Shown: in pieces, positions 42,088 through 50,861 of the stretch | How positions within the stretch are numbered: position 1 is the stretch's first letter | How the letters are laid out: the number at the start of each line of letters is the position of its first letter | Origin: VAZQ01 sp963841705 | Lineage (GTDB): Bacteria > Pseudomonadota > Alphaproteobacteria > Rhizobiales > Xanthobacteraceae | DNA: 64,000 nt | Direction: 5' to 3' | Assembly: GCA_963841705.1 (NCBI GenBank) | Contig: CAWJDY010000014.1 | Coordinates: forward strand, 1 to 64,000 | Notes under the pieces: generated by a model | The model's database searches: none | The model's input: only the letters and a program-made list of their open reading frames with translations | Told to the model about the DNA's origin: nothing | Translations under genes and position numbers: made by a program

Positions 42088-42583
42088 CGGGACGCTCTGC
42101 TTGCCGAGTTTTTTTGTACGCGGCGCGCGCGTCGAGCACCGCTTCGACAATGGAGATGTAGCCGGTGCAACGGCACAGATTCCCGGACAGCACCTCGCGC
42201 ACCCGCGCCGCATCGCAATCCGGCTCCTCGCTCAAGAGCGCATGCGCCGTGGTCAGCATCCCCGGGGTGCAGAACCCGCATTGCAAGGCGTGATGCTTGC
42301 GAAACGACTTTTGCAGCGGGGTCAGCTCTCCGTCGGAGGAGAGTCCTTCCACGGTCGTAATCGTGCTGCCCTCGGCCTGCACGGCGAGCATCAGGCAGGA
42401 GCGCACCGCCGCGCCGTCGAGGATGATGGTGCACGCGCCGCACACGCCATGCTCGCAGCCGACGTGGGTGCCGGTCAGGCGCAAATGGTGGCGCAGGCAA
42501 TCCGCGAGGCTCACCCGCGGCTCGACTTCGACTGCAACGGCCTTGCCGTTAACCTCAAATCGTACCGGCATACGAACACTCAT
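42002..42583 (-). CDS. 2Fe-2S subunit of molybdenum hydroxylase (CoxS type), 193 aa as read
   Basis: Small subunit that relays electrons from molybdenum to FAD. N-terminal plant-type cluster: GCEHGVCGACTIILDG; C-terminal cluster: CGFCTPGM and CRCTGYISIVEAV. Most family members end near AYKK, at about 160 residues. Here the frame continues about 30 extra residues over the next gene. A run of seven A's (42109-42115 on the plus strand as T's) follows AYKK. A one-base change there would end the protein at TGA 42084-42086, overlapping the GTG start of the large subunit. I suspect a homopolymer indel. Confidence 0.85.
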   Translation of the reverse strand: MSVRMPVRFEVNGKAVAVEVEPRVSLADCLRHHLRLTGTHVGCEHGVCGACTIILDGAAVRSCLMLAVQAEGSTITTVEGLSSDGELTPLQKSFRKHHALQCGFCTPGMLTTAHALLSEEPDCDAARVREVLSGNLCRCTGYISIVEAVLDARAAYKKTRQAERPGEDGQHSHRQPDRTARGPALPAWARRIC

Positions 42584-42584
42584 G

Positions 42585-43445
42585 TCAGGAAGCCCGAGCG
42601 GCCCTGAGCGCGCGCTCGACCATGGTACCGATCAGCGCTCGGCGATAAGCGCCGCTCGCATGGATGTCAGTCTCCGGGTTGACTTCCGAAGAAGCTGCCG
42701 CCTCGGCTTTTGCAATGGTGTCTTCATCGAGGGGCCGGCCGTCGATCGCAGCTTCGGCTGCGCGCAGCCGGATCGGCCGATCGGCCACGCCTACTGCACC
42801 CACATGGGTATTGCGCGCCTTGCCCGCCTCGTCCTCATCATAAAAAACCGCGGCCGCAGCGAGCGCGAAATCGCCGCGACGGCGGGCGAACTCCTGAAAT
42901 CCCCAGCGCCGACGCGTGGGCCAGGGAGGCAACCGCACCTCCACGATGATTTCATCGGACGCGAGCGCTGTCGTGAGCGGCCCGTGAAAGAAGTCGGCGG
43001 CCTTGATCACGCGCGCACCCGAATTTCCGACCACGGAGATCTCGGCCTCGCAGGTCACCGCGATGCCCGGCATCTCGGCTGCGGGATCTGCGTGCGCCAG
43101 GCTGCCTCCAACGGTGCCGCGGTTGCGGATCTGATAATGCGCAACTTCCGCCACCGCAGCCCGCAGCAGCGGATGCGCACTCGCAAGCCGCGGGTCATCG
43201 AGAATGTCGCGCCAGCGCACCATGGCGCCCAGCCGGACTCCGTCGGAGGAAATCTTGATCTCGCGCAGATCGTCTAGCTTACGCAGGTCGACCAGCAAGG
43301 CGGGCTGGGCGAGACGGAAGGCGAGAATGGGAATCAGGCTTTGCCCGCCAGCCAGCGGCTTCGCTTCGCCATTGCCCGACGCGAGCAGCGCGACCGCTTC
43401 GGAAACCGTGCCAGGGCACGCGTATTCAAACGCCGGCATTTTCAT
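42585..43445 (-). CDS. FAD-binding subunit of molybdenum hydroxylase (CoxM type), 286 aa
   Basis: Medium subunit that passes electrons to the final acceptor. FAD motifs are AKPLAGGQSLIPIL and RNRGTVGGSLAHADPAAEMP. The C-terminal CO_deh_flav_C domain has GVADRPIRLRAAEAAIDG. Its stop codon is one base before the 2Fe-2S ATG, so the two are coupled. Only one medium and one small subunit gene are present for two large-subunit genes. The length is normal. Confidence 0.88.
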   Translation of the reverse strand: MKMPAFEYACPGTVSEAVALLASGNGEAKPLAGGQSLIPILAFRLAQPALLVDLRKLDDLREIKISSDGVRLGAMVRWRDILDDPRLASAHPLLRAAVAEVAHYQIRNRGTVGGSLAHADPAAEMPGIAVTCEAEISVVGNSGARVIKAADFFHGPLTTALASDEIIVEVRLPPWPTRRRWGFQEFARRRGDFALAAAAVFYDEDEAGKARNTHVGAVGVADRPIRLRAAEAAIDGRPLDEDTIAKAEAAASSEVNPETDIHASGAYRRALIGTMVERALRAARAS

Positions 43446-43529
43446 GTGAGCTGGAGTCTCTTCGACAGGCGAGCGGTAAGCACGTGAAGGTGTGAGACGC
43501 AGACAGGTATCATCGCGTTGCTGCGGCGG

Positions 43530-45818
43530 TCAACGCGCCTTGGCCTCCTGGATCAGCGCCCAGACGCGTGGCGGCGAGAGCGGAAGCTCGCGCGGTGAAA
43601 CCCCGAAGGAGGCAAGCGCGGCGGCAACGGCGTTGGCGATCACACCGGCAACCGGGATGATCCCGCCTTCGCCGGCGCCCTTGGCGCCGAGCGGATTCGT
43701 TGGCGATGGCCTCTCCTCGAGCGCAACAGCCCTGATCTCTGGAAAATCGCTCGCGGTCGGCAGCAGATAATCCGCGAAAGATCCGGTCAGCAACTGCCCG
43801 TCCTCGTCGTAGATGAAATGCTCCAGCAGCGCACCGCCGAGCCCCTGCACAACGGCTCCGACTGCCTGTCCATGCAGCGTCAGCGGATTGATGATGCGGC
43901 CCACGTCCTCGACCGCCACGTACTCGAGCACGTCGACTTGTCCGGTCTTGGGATCAACCGCCACATGCGCGGCGTGCGCACCATAGCTGTAGGTGCGCTG
44001 GTTGCTGGCAAAGCTCGCTTCCGCTCCCATTCCGGCAAAAGCCGCAAGCGGAAGCGACTGGCGGTCGGGACCGAGCACAATTCCATAATCCATCTCAATC
44101 TGTTTATCGGCGCAGCTGAATTTCTGCGCGGCGACCCCGCGGATGGACTGGCGAAGCTTCTCCGCAGCGGCGACGATCGCGTTGCCGCCCATGACCACGG
44201 ACCGAGAGCTGTAGGCGCCATAGCCTTCGCTGACGTGATCGGTCGAGCCGTGGAACACGCCGTTGACGGCATCGAGCGGCAGCTCCAGCGCATCGGCGGC
44301 AATCTGGGCGCAAACGGTCTCGAGTCCCTGGCCTATGGACGAGGAGCCGACATAGACCGAGATCTTGCCGTCGCTTTCGACAGCGAGGCGAGCCCCCTCC
44401 TTCGGACCGGATGCGCCGCCTTCGATGTAGCAGCCGACTGCTGCGCCGTGATATCGCCCCTCGATGAGCTTGCCCACGAGCACAGCTTTGGACGGCCACT
44501 CGATCTCCTGAAGACAGCGATCGAGCGTGCTGCGATAATCGCCGCTGTCGGTCTGCGAAGCGACGTTGAGCGGCTCGACCGTCGCGAGCCGATAGGGCAT
44601 CTCGTTCTCGGAGATCAGATTGCGGCGCCGGAACTCGATGGGATCGAGGCCAAGCTCTTTTGCCGCGATGTCGAGCAGACGCTCACGGAAAAAATCGGCC
44701 TCGAAGCGTCCCGGTCCGCGATAGGTGCCGGCGGGCGTCTTGTTGGTCACCGTCAGCGAAACGTCGATGCGGACGTGGGGTACGCGGTACGGCCCGGTGA
44801 GCACCTGGGCGATGTTGCGCGCGGCGGTCGGCCCGTTGGTGCGGATGTAGGCGCCCTGGTCGGTCCAGGCCTGGCCGCGCAGCGCGAGGATGGTGCCGGC
44901 GCGGTCGCACGCAATCTCCAGCTCGCATGCGGCCTCGCGGGCATGGTTGGTGGCGAGGAGATGCTCGCGCCGGTCCTCGACCCACTTGACCGGCCGACCG
45001 CTGAGGCGGGCAGCAAACGGGATCAGAAAGTCCTCGGGATAAAATTCGCCGCGCGCGCCAAAGCCGCCGCCCACATCATTTTCCACCATGCGGATCGCGC
45101 CCTCGGGCAGTCCGAATTGGGCGGCGAGCACGCGCCGATTCAAGAAGGCCACTTTGGCTGCACCGTAGACAGTGAGGTGTGCCTGATCGGCATCCCAAAC
45201 GGCGAGCAGCCCGCGTGCCTCCATGGGCACGGCGCCATGGCGGTGCACCCGGAAGCGCTCACGCCGCGTATAGGCGGCATCCCTGAACACCGGGTCGGGA
45301 TCGCCGCGCACCCCGCTCAAAGTGAGCGGGACATTGCTGCCCGTTTCCTCGAACAGAAGAACATCGCCTTTCCCGGCGACGGCGCTGTCGATCACCGCCG
45401 GCAGGGCCTCGATATCAACAATCACCGCGTCGAGGGCATCCTCCGCCGCGGCCTGGGTGTCGGCGAGAATGACCGCGATCGGCTCGCCCACATAGCGAAC
45501 TTTGTCCTGAGCAATGACGGGCTGCTGGAAGGGCTTGAATTCGGGTGCCGACTCCTGTCGCAGGGGTATGGTGGGAACGGAAGGCCCGATGTCCGCGGCG
45601 GCGATCACCGCATGCACGCCGGGCCGCGCCAGGGCGGCCCGTTTCTCGACCGCGCGGATGCGGCCATGCGCGACCGGACTGCGCACGATTACGGCGTGGA
45701 GCATGTGCGCGAAAGCAAGATCGTCGATGTATTGCCCGCGCCCGGTCAGAAAACGGAAATCCTCGAGACGCTCTACCGGGCTTCCGATCAGGGCGTTGGT
45801 CGCGCGCTTGCAATTCAT
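43530..45818 (-). CDS. xanthine-dehydrogenase-family molybdopterin subunit (copy 2), 762 aa
   Basis: A second large subunit of the same architecture as copy 1, with closely matching motifs: IGSPVERLEDFRFLTGRGQY, GGGFGARGEFYPEDFLIPFA, GTYRGPGRFEADFFRERLLD and GAKGAGEGGIIPV. The start ATG 45818 is one base after the stop of the aspartate dehydrogenase gene. The two copies differ along their whole length, so this is an old tandem duplication rather than a recent one. They may form two enzymes of different specificity using the same FAD and Fe-S subunits. Confidence 0.88.
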   Translation of the reverse strand: MNCKRATNALIGSPVERLEDFRFLTGRGQYIDDLAFAHMLHAVIVRSPVAHGRIRAVEKRAALARPGVHAVIAAADIGPSVPTIPLRQESAPEFKPFQQPVIAQDKVRYVGEPIAVILADTQAAAEDALDAVIVDIEALPAVIDSAVAGKGDVLLFEETGSNVPLTLSGVRGDPDPVFRDAAYTRRERFRVHRHGAVPMEARGLLAVWDADQAHLTVYGAAKVAFLNRRVLAAQFGLPEGAIRMVENDVGGGFGARGEFYPEDFLIPFAARLSGRPVKWVEDRREHLLATNHAREAACELEIACDRAGTILALRGQAWTDQGAYIRTNGPTAARNIAQVLTGPYRVPHVRIDVSLTVTNKTPAGTYRGPGRFEADFFRERLLDIAAKELGLDPIEFRRRNLISENEMPYRLATVEPLNVASQTDSGDYRSTLDRCLQEIEWPSKAVLVGKLIEGRYHGAAVGCYIEGGASGPKEGARLAVESDGKISVYVGSSSIGQGLETVCAQIAADALELPLDAVNGVFHGSTDHVSEGYGAYSSRSVVMGGNAIVAAAEKLRQSIRGVAAQKFSCADKQIEMDYGIVLGPDRQSLPLAAFAGMGAEASFASNQRTYSYGAHAAHVAVDPKTGQVDVLEYVAVEDVGRIINPLTLHGQAVGAVVQGLGGALLEHFIYDEDGQLLTGSFADYLLPTASDFPEIRAVALEERPSPTNPLGAKGAGEGGIIPVAGVIANAVAAALASFGVSPRELPLSPPRVWALIQEAKAR

Positions 45819-45819
45819 C

Positions 45820-46626
45820 TCAGATGACTATGGCGGCTTGCTCGTTGCGGATGGCCCGCGCCACGCTGAGCGCAGCCAATGCTGAGGTCTTGGGATTAGT
45901 GCGCGAGGGCTTGCCTTGCAGCTCGATGGCAAAACGGCCGGCAGCGCCATCCACCTCTATCTCGTGCACGTTGCCGGGCGCTGCGGGATCAGCGACGAGC
46001 TCGACCTCAGTGCTCTCGAAGCCAACGCCCGCAAGCGCGACTGCCGCCGCGACGTTGGCGTTCTGCGGATAGAGCAATGCGGCTTCGCGCGCGCTGCCCC
46101 GGTAGAGCACCGCCGGCTTCGCCAGCATCGCCAGATCGACCACCTTTTCCGCGGGCGATCCCCGCCAGGCCAACGGAGGCTTGCGCGAGCGATAACGCAC
46201 GCGACTAAGTCCGCCCATGCGCATCGCCGCAATCGCGTCGATGCCGCCGATCGCTCCCGCCGGCAGGAGGATGCGGCTTCGGCCCGCCTGCGCTGCCGCT
46301 TTCAGCCGCTCGAGCAGCGCGGCGTCAGCAAGGGCGCCAACCGAGATCACCAGCAAATCAATGCCGCCGCGCAGAACCGTCTCGCCGTACTGCCCTACAG
46401 CTTGCTGACCGGCGACTTCGGCGATGAGCTTCGGGCGGTGCGCCAGCAGCTGATCGAGCAACTCGACGATCTCAACACCGGGCAGTTTCTCGCGAGCAAT
46501 CTGCGAACGTCCGGGACGGACAAGCGCGCCGACGATCTTGACGTCCGGCGCGGGGCTCTCGTTGCGCAGCGCCGTCACCGCATCCTGAGCGATGCCGCCG
46601 CAGCCGATGAGCCCGACCGAGATCAT
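45820..46626 (-). CDS. nadX: L-aspartate dehydrogenase (NadX-like), 268 aa
   Basis: It oxidises L-aspartate to iminoaspartate with NAD(P), or the reverse. The N-terminal Rossmann motif is MISVGLIGCGGIAQDAV. Family motifs are AEVAGQQAVGQYGETVL, LLVISVGALAD, RSRILLPAGAIGGIDAIAAM and NANVAAAVALAG. ATG 46626 overlaps the stop of the aldehyde dehydrogenase gene by four bases. NadX can feed NAD synthesis, but here it sits inside a catabolic operon with no other nad gene, so an amino-acid or imine-processing role is more likely. Confidence 0.85.
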   Translation of the reverse strand: MISVGLIGCGGIAQDAVTALRNESPAPDVKIVGALVRPGRSQIAREKLPGVEIVELLDQLLAHRPKLIAEVAGQQAVGQYGETVLRGGIDLLVISVGALADAALLERLKAAAQAGRSRILLPAGAIGGIDAIAAMRMGGLSRVRYRSRKPPLAWRGSPAEKVVDLAMLAKPAVLYRGSAREAALLYPQNANVAAAVALAGVGFESTEVELVADPAAPGNVHEIEVDGAAGRFAIELQGKPSRTNPKTSALAALSVARAIRNEQAAIVI

Positions 46627-48056
46627 TGCGGGTTGAGGCGCATGCCCGTGAACTTCCACTGCGACAGCTCTTCCATGGCGTAGCGCACGCCCTCGCGTCC
46701 GAAGCCGCTCGCACCAACGCCGCCGAAGGGATAGGTGTCGAGCCGGAAACGGCTGGCGTCGTTGATCCACAGCGAGCCGACCTGAAGCTTGCGCGAGACC
46801 TTGAACGCGGTTTCCAGGCTGGCGGTGAAGCAGGCGCCCTGCAATCCGAACTCGGATGAATTGGCGAGCGCAAGCGCGGCTTCAACATCGGCAACGCTCT
46901 GCACCACCACCACGGGTCCGAACGCCTCCTCCCGCATCAGGCGCGCGTCCGGCGGCGCGTTGGCCACGATGGCCGGGCCGAGCACCGCACCCTTGCGCTC
47001 GGGCTTGAGCACCAGCTTGGCGCCCTTGGCAACCGCGTCATCGACCATTTGTGCCACCCGGTCGGCGGCGGCACTGCTCACCATCGGGCCCACATCGGTC
47101 GCGGGATCTTCGGGATCGCCGACCTTGAGCTTCTTCGCCGCCGCGACGAACAGATCGAGGAAGCGGTCGAACACCGGCGCTTCCACAATGACGCGCTGCG
47201 CGGAGATGCACTGCTGACCACTCGCTTCGAAGGCGGCGCCGGCGATGCGGGTTGCGGCGTCGGCGAGGTCCGCATCGGCACAGACGATGTTCGCGGCATT
47301 GGAGCCGAGTTCGCCCACGAATTTCTTCGGGCCCGCCGCGCGCGCAAGCTCGTTGCCGGCGGCGGTGCTGCCGGTGACCGTGACCGCGGCAACCAGCGGA
47401 TGGCCGCAAAGCAGCTTTGCTGCCTCGCGCCCGCCTGGAACGACGTTGAACAGGCCATCGGGAACGCCGGCGTTCTTGGCGGCTTCAGCAAGCAGCAAGG
47501 CCACCTCGGTGCCGGGCGGCGAGGGCTTGACCACGACCGCGTTGCCCACCGCGATCGCGGGGGCAACCTTCTGAATGAGCAGATTGGCCGGCCCGTTGAA
47601 CGGCGTCACCGCGGCCACCACGCCGTAAGGAATACGCGTGGTGAAGCCGAAGCGGCCGGCGCCGGTCGCGGTCACGTCCAGCGGCACCACTTCGCCGGGA
47701 AGATGCGGCAGCTGCGCGGCGCAGGCGCGGATGAATGCACCGACCCGCTTCGCCTCGAACGTGGCGGCGCGCCGCGGCTTGCCGATGAAACGAATGAGCG
47801 AGCGCACCAGCTCGCCTTCGATCTTGTCGATGGCGTCGGCCGCCGCGAGCAGCCATTCCACCCGCTTCGCCACGGTCGCGTCGCGATGCTTCACGAACGC
47901 CGCATGCGCGTGCTTGACCGCGGCATCGATCACCTTGGCATCGGATTCGATGATTTGCGATGCGATGCTCTCGTCGATCGGGCACACAAGCGCGGAGAAT
48001 TCCGCCTCGAACTTGGTGGCGCCCCCGATCCATGGCATCAGCTGTGGTACGGTCAT
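46623..48056 (-). CDS. NAD(P)-dependent aldehyde dehydrogenase, 477 aa
   Basis: It oxidises an aldehyde to the acid. Motifs are AAVTPFNGPANLLIQKVAPA (cofactor), VTVTGSTAAGNELARAAGPK, the catalytic Glu region VGELGSNAANIV and the catalytic Cys in EASGQQCISAQRVIVE, then EEAFGPVVVV. The start ATG 48056 follows AAGGAGG. It leads the operon aldehyde dehydrogenase - nadX - large hydroxylase subunit 2. The GELGSNAANIV segment has Ser-Asn-Ala where many ALDHs have GKN/GGK, seen in lactaldehyde and salicylaldehyde-like subfamilies. Confidence 0.88.
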   Translation of the reverse strand: MTVPQLMPWIGGATKFEAEFSALVCPIDESIASQIIESDAKVIDAAVKHAHAAFVKHRDATVAKRVEWLLAAADAIDKIEGELVRSLIRFIGKPRRAATFEAKRVGAFIRACAAQLPHLPGEVVPLDVTATGAGRFGFTTRIPYGVVAAVTPFNGPANLLIQKVAPAIAVGNAVVVKPSPPGTEVALLLAEAAKNAGVPDGLFNVVPGGREAAKLLCGHPLVAAVTVTGSTAAGNELARAAGPKKFVGELGSNAANIVCADADLADAATRIAGAAFEASGQQCISAQRVIVEAPVFDRFLDLFVAAAKKLKVGDPEDPATDVGPMVSSAAADRVAQMVDDAVAKGAKLVLKPERKGAVLGPAIVANAPPDARLMREEAFGPVVVVQSVADVEAALALANSSEFGLQGACFTASLETAFKVSRKLQVGSLWINDASRFRLDTYPFGGVGASGFGREGVRYAMEELSQWKFTGMRLNPQ

Positions 48057-48072
48057 GGATGTTGCCTCCTTG

Positions 48073-48147
48073 GCTAGTGCCCTGCTTCCGAAGTTCGTGA
48101 TACATTGCGGCACCCTCTGTCACGAACTTCGGAAGCAAAGGGCACTA
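48073..48147. repeat. 75-bp palindromic MITE-like element 1
   Basis: A near-perfect foldback: CTAGTGCCCTGCTTCCGAAG at the left and its complement CTTCGGAAGCAAAGGGCACTAG-type sequence at the right, with TTCGTGA/TCACGAA pairing inside. The termini CTAGTGCC/GGCACTAG are shared with element 2. Confidence 0.8.
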
Positions 48148-48160
48148 GCAAACCAATGAT

Positions 48161-48238
48161 TCTAGTGCCGCTTTCGATTTGAAGTTCCTTTACGAGCTCG
48201 CGGCGACCACTATAGGAACTTCAAATCGGCGGCACTAG
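48161..48238. repeat. 78-bp palindromic MITE-like element 2
   Basis: It starts CTAGTGCCG and ends CGGCACTAG. Inside, ATTTGAAGTTCCT pairs with AGGAACTTCAAAT. It has the same ends as element 1 but a different interior. Its right end supplies the TAG stop codon (48235-48237) of the gene at 48235-49227. Confidence 0.8.
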
Positions 48239-49227
48239 ACGTGCTGCCCTTCGCTCATCGGGATATCGCGCAGCGTGCTCGGGGCAAACAGCTCTTCCAG
48301 CTTCACCCGCCGGTCGGTGAGCCCGTGCTCGTGGGTGTATTGCAGCAGTGCCTCGATCGTGGGCCGGTTCGGCTCGATCCCATAGGGATACCAGTCCGGC
48401 CCGATGATCGCTTTCTCCTCCTCGAGCAGCGGCTGCAGCCACGCCGAGCAGACCTTGGGCGAGCCCATGTCGGCCAACAGCTGATAGGCATATTCCTTGG
48501 CGCGGCAGAGCGCCTTGTACATGCTCAGCGCAACCCAGGGGTTCTGCTCGTACACGTCGCGCCGGATCACCACGGTGTGCATGATCGGATAGATCCTGGT
48601 GCGGCGGTAATAGTCCTTCTCCAGCTCGGCATAGTTCGGGAACAGCCTTCGCACCTTGGGCGAGCCGCGCCGGAACGCCAAGGGATTGTTGGCGGTCATC
48701 ACGAAATCGATCTCGCCGCGCTCGAGGAGATCGCCGAGCTCGACTCCGGCCGCGGCCTGGGTGAGGCGAATGTCCGAAGGCAGCTTGCGTCCGAGGCGGT
48801 CGGTGCGGCCCTGGACCCATTCGATATCGCTCGGCTTTACGCCATACTCATGCTGCAGCAGGCCGCGCATGTAGACGGCCGCGGTCATGGTGTATTCGGG
48901 GACGCCCCCGCGCTTGCCCTTGAGGTCGGCCGGCGTCTTGATGCCCTTTTCCGTGTTGATGAAGAAATAGCCGTGACGGAACACGCGCGAGGGAAACACA
49001 GGAATGGCGACGAAGGGTGCCTCCCCGGTGCTCACCAGGCTTGCGTGGTTCGAGAGCGACATCTCGGAGATTTCGAATTCCTTGAACTGCAGCATGCGCC
49101 AGAAGATGTCGGGCGGCTGCGAGGCGATGTAGTTGAGGTCGATTCCTTCCGGCGCAATCGTGCCGTCGCGCAACGCGAGCGTTCGGTCGTAAGGCCCGCA
49201 GGCAAAGGCCAGACGCAATTTGCTCAT
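48235..49227 (-). CDS. 4,5-dihydroxyphthalate decarboxylase-like / periplasmic-binding-fold protein, 330 aa
   Basis: It resembles proteins annotated as 4,5-dihydroxyphthalate decarboxylase, which share the type 2 periplasmic-binding fold: LRLAFACGPYDRTLALRDGT, EISEMSLSNHASLVSTGEAP, PVFPSRVFRHGYFFINTEKG and RIYPIMHTVVIRRDVYEQNP. There is no signal peptide, so it is cytoplasmic and may be a decarboxylase of a hydroxylated aromatic diacid. The stop codon lies within the terminal bases of a palindromic element, so the native C-terminus may have been altered by its insertion. Confidence 0.8.
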   Translation of the reverse strand: MSKLRLAFACGPYDRTLALRDGTIAPEGIDLNYIASQPPDIFWRMLQFKEFEISEMSLSNHASLVSTGEAPFVAIPVFPSRVFRHGYFFINTEKGIKTPADLKGKRGGVPEYTMTAAVYMRGLLQHEYGVKPSDIEWVQGRTDRLGRKLPSDIRLTQAAAGVELGDLLERGEIDFVMTANNPLAFRRGSPKVRRLFPNYAELEKDYYRRTRIYPIMHTVVIRRDVYEQNPWVALSMYKALCRAKEYAYQLLADMGSPKVCSAWLQPLLEEEKAIIGPDWYPYGIEPNRPTIEALLQYTHEHGLTDRRVKLEELFAPSTLRDIPMSEGQHV

Positions 49228-49299
49228 GTGAAAAGCTGGACCTCTCTGATGCGTGCTACGCTGTTGCGCGGCGCAGATGATGTGTCAAGCTTGTAGGGT

Positions 49300-49627
49300 G
49301 GTACTGCGTCACAAACTACGCTGTCATTCCGGGGCGTCGGCAAGTCGGTTTCACCGACTTGCCGACGAGCCCGGAAACCATAACCCCAGCCGGCAGTGGC
49401 TCGCTCGCCGTTCGCAACCGGACGGTCTGTGGTTATGGATTCCGGGCTCCGCTCGCTACGCTCGCGGCCCCGGAATGACAGAATACGTATTTTGTGACCA
49501 GTAGAGTTAGCCAGCGAAGCCGGCTTCGCTGGCGTAACCCACCGACCGCCCGCGCCGGGGATAAATTGTCGGTGGGTTACGCAGCGCAAGTCGGCTGCCG
49601 GCAGCCGACTTGCGCTGCTAACCCACC
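49300..49627. repeat. two composite palindromic elements
   Basis: The first (about 49320-49490) starts CTGTCATTCCGGGGC and ends GGCCCCGGAATGACAG, with GGCAAGTCGGT/ACCGACTTGCC and CCATAACCCC/GTGGTTATGG pairs. The second (about 49516-49635) carries GTAACCCACCGAC/GTCGGTGGGTTAC and CAAGTCGGCTGCC/GGCAGCCGACTTG and ends CTAACCCACCCTAC. No gene. Confidence 0.75.
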
Positions 49628-50845
49628 CTACAAAATCTGCTCGGCCTCCCGCAGGCTGGCAATCAGCGAGCTGCGCAGCAGAAAGGCGCGCGCGAGCTTC
49701 GGATCTTCCGCGGTGCGGCGCAGCTCGTCATGGTTTTTCTGCCGCACGGCCGGGTCCTTCTCGGCCAGCAGCCGCTTGTTGCGGATGGTCTGCGCCTGCG
49801 TGTGCTGCACGGCGACGTGGCGGCGCTGGCGCTCGTAGCGGTCGAGCACGTCCGCGTCCGCTTCGCCGCGCAGGATGCGCACGAGCTTGTCGGCGAGATT
49901 GAAGGCGTCATGGACCCCACTGTTCATGCCCATCGCCCCGATCGGACTATTCACATGCGCGGAGTCGCCGGCGAGGATCGCGCGTCCGATCCGGAATCTT
50001 TGCGCTACGCGCTGATGCACCACATAGAGATTGGTCCCGACGATCTCGAACGGCTTGCCGGTGGGCAGGAATCGCTGCAGACGCGCCTGTAATGCTTCCT
50101 CGCGCGTGAGCGCATCTTCATCCTCGTGCTGCTCGGTCGGAAAATGGATGCGCCAGCGATCCGGCGGTCCCTTCCAATGGAACAGGTTCGACCACTCCTC
50201 GGGGTCGGAGATGTAGTTGCGCTCGGTATAGCCGTGTTTTCTGAAATCGTGGGCCACCTCGATGTTCAAGGTGCGGTCGGGATAGGTGAAGCCCTCAAAC
50301 GCGATCCCGAGGTCCTTGCGCACGACGCTGCGCGCGCCTTCGCAGCTCACGAGGTAAGCGCCGCGGAAAGCCTCCGTCTCGCCGGCCGGATTGGCCGCAA
50401 ACGCCGTCACGCCGTCGGCGTCCTGGAGGAACGAAGTGAAAGTCGTCCCGAGCCGTACATCGATGTTGGGATGCGCCCGTGCGAGCTTGAGCGCCTCCTC
50501 CACGATCTTGATCCGCTCGCATTGCAGCACGTAGGGAAAGCGCGTGTCGTCCTTGAGGCAGGCGTGGTCGAATTCGGCGATGCGTTTTTGCTCCCGGCGG
50601 TCCCAGTAGTGGAACAGCGGGGCAACGATGCCGCGCGGCTCGATGCGGGCATAGAGCCCGATGCGGTCGAACAGCTCCAGTGTCGCCGGATGATTGGTGC
50701 CGGCGCGCGGCACCTGCTCGAGGAAATTGTCGTCCCGGAGCGCCTCGATGACGGTGACTTGCACGCCTTCCTGCGCCAGCGCGAGTGACAGACACAGCCC
50801 GACCGGCCCGGCGCCAATGACGACAACGCGAGAGGGTGGGATCAA
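49628..50845 (-). CDS. FAD-dependent aromatic hydroxylase (PheA/TfdB/MhpA family), 405 aa
   Basis: Single-component flavin monooxygenase that hydroxylates phenolic or pyridine rings with NAD(P)H and O2. FAD motif GAGPVGLCLSLALAQEG with VIEA, the DG-type motif around YLVSCEGARSVVRKDLG and the GD motif AILAGDSAHVNSPIGAMGMN are present. Length (about 400) is that of compact group A hydroxylases without the thioredoxin-like C-terminal domain. A VOC gene lies 16 bp upstream on the same strand, giving a hydroxylase plus ring-cleavage-fold pair. Confidence 0.87.
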   Translation of the reverse strand: MIPPSRVVVIGAGPVGLCLSLALAQEGVQVTVIEALRDDNFLEQVPRAGTNHPATLELFDRIGLYARIEPRGIVAPLFHYWDRREQKRIAEFDHACLKDDTRFPYVLQCERIKIVEEALKLARAHPNIDVRLGTTFTSFLQDADGVTAFAANPAGETEAFRGAYLVSCEGARSVVRKDLGIAFEGFTYPDRTLNIEVAHDFRKHGYTERNYISDPEEWSNLFHWKGPPDRWRIHFPTEQHEDEDALTREEALQARLQRFLPTGKPFEIVGTNLYVVHQRVAQRFRIGRAILAGDSAHVNSPIGAMGMNSGVHDAFNLADKLVRILRGEADADVLDRYERQRRHVAVQHTQAQTIRNKRLLAEKDPAVRQKNHDELRRTAEDPKLARAFLLRSSLIASLREAEQIL

Positions 50846-50861
50846 GCGCGCAACCGGTGCG

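Noticed and set aside
42088..42213. Upstream start of the first molybdopterin subunit at 42213
   Set aside because: The added residues are antisense-like over the 2Fe-2S gene. Family sequence starts at the GTG at 42087.
43818..45827. A 669-codon plus-strand frame over the second molybdopterin subunit, and similar long antisense frames at 40.8-41.9 and 47.0-48.1 kb
   Set aside because: All lie antisense to genes with clear catalytic motifs. Long antisense frames are expected at this base composition.
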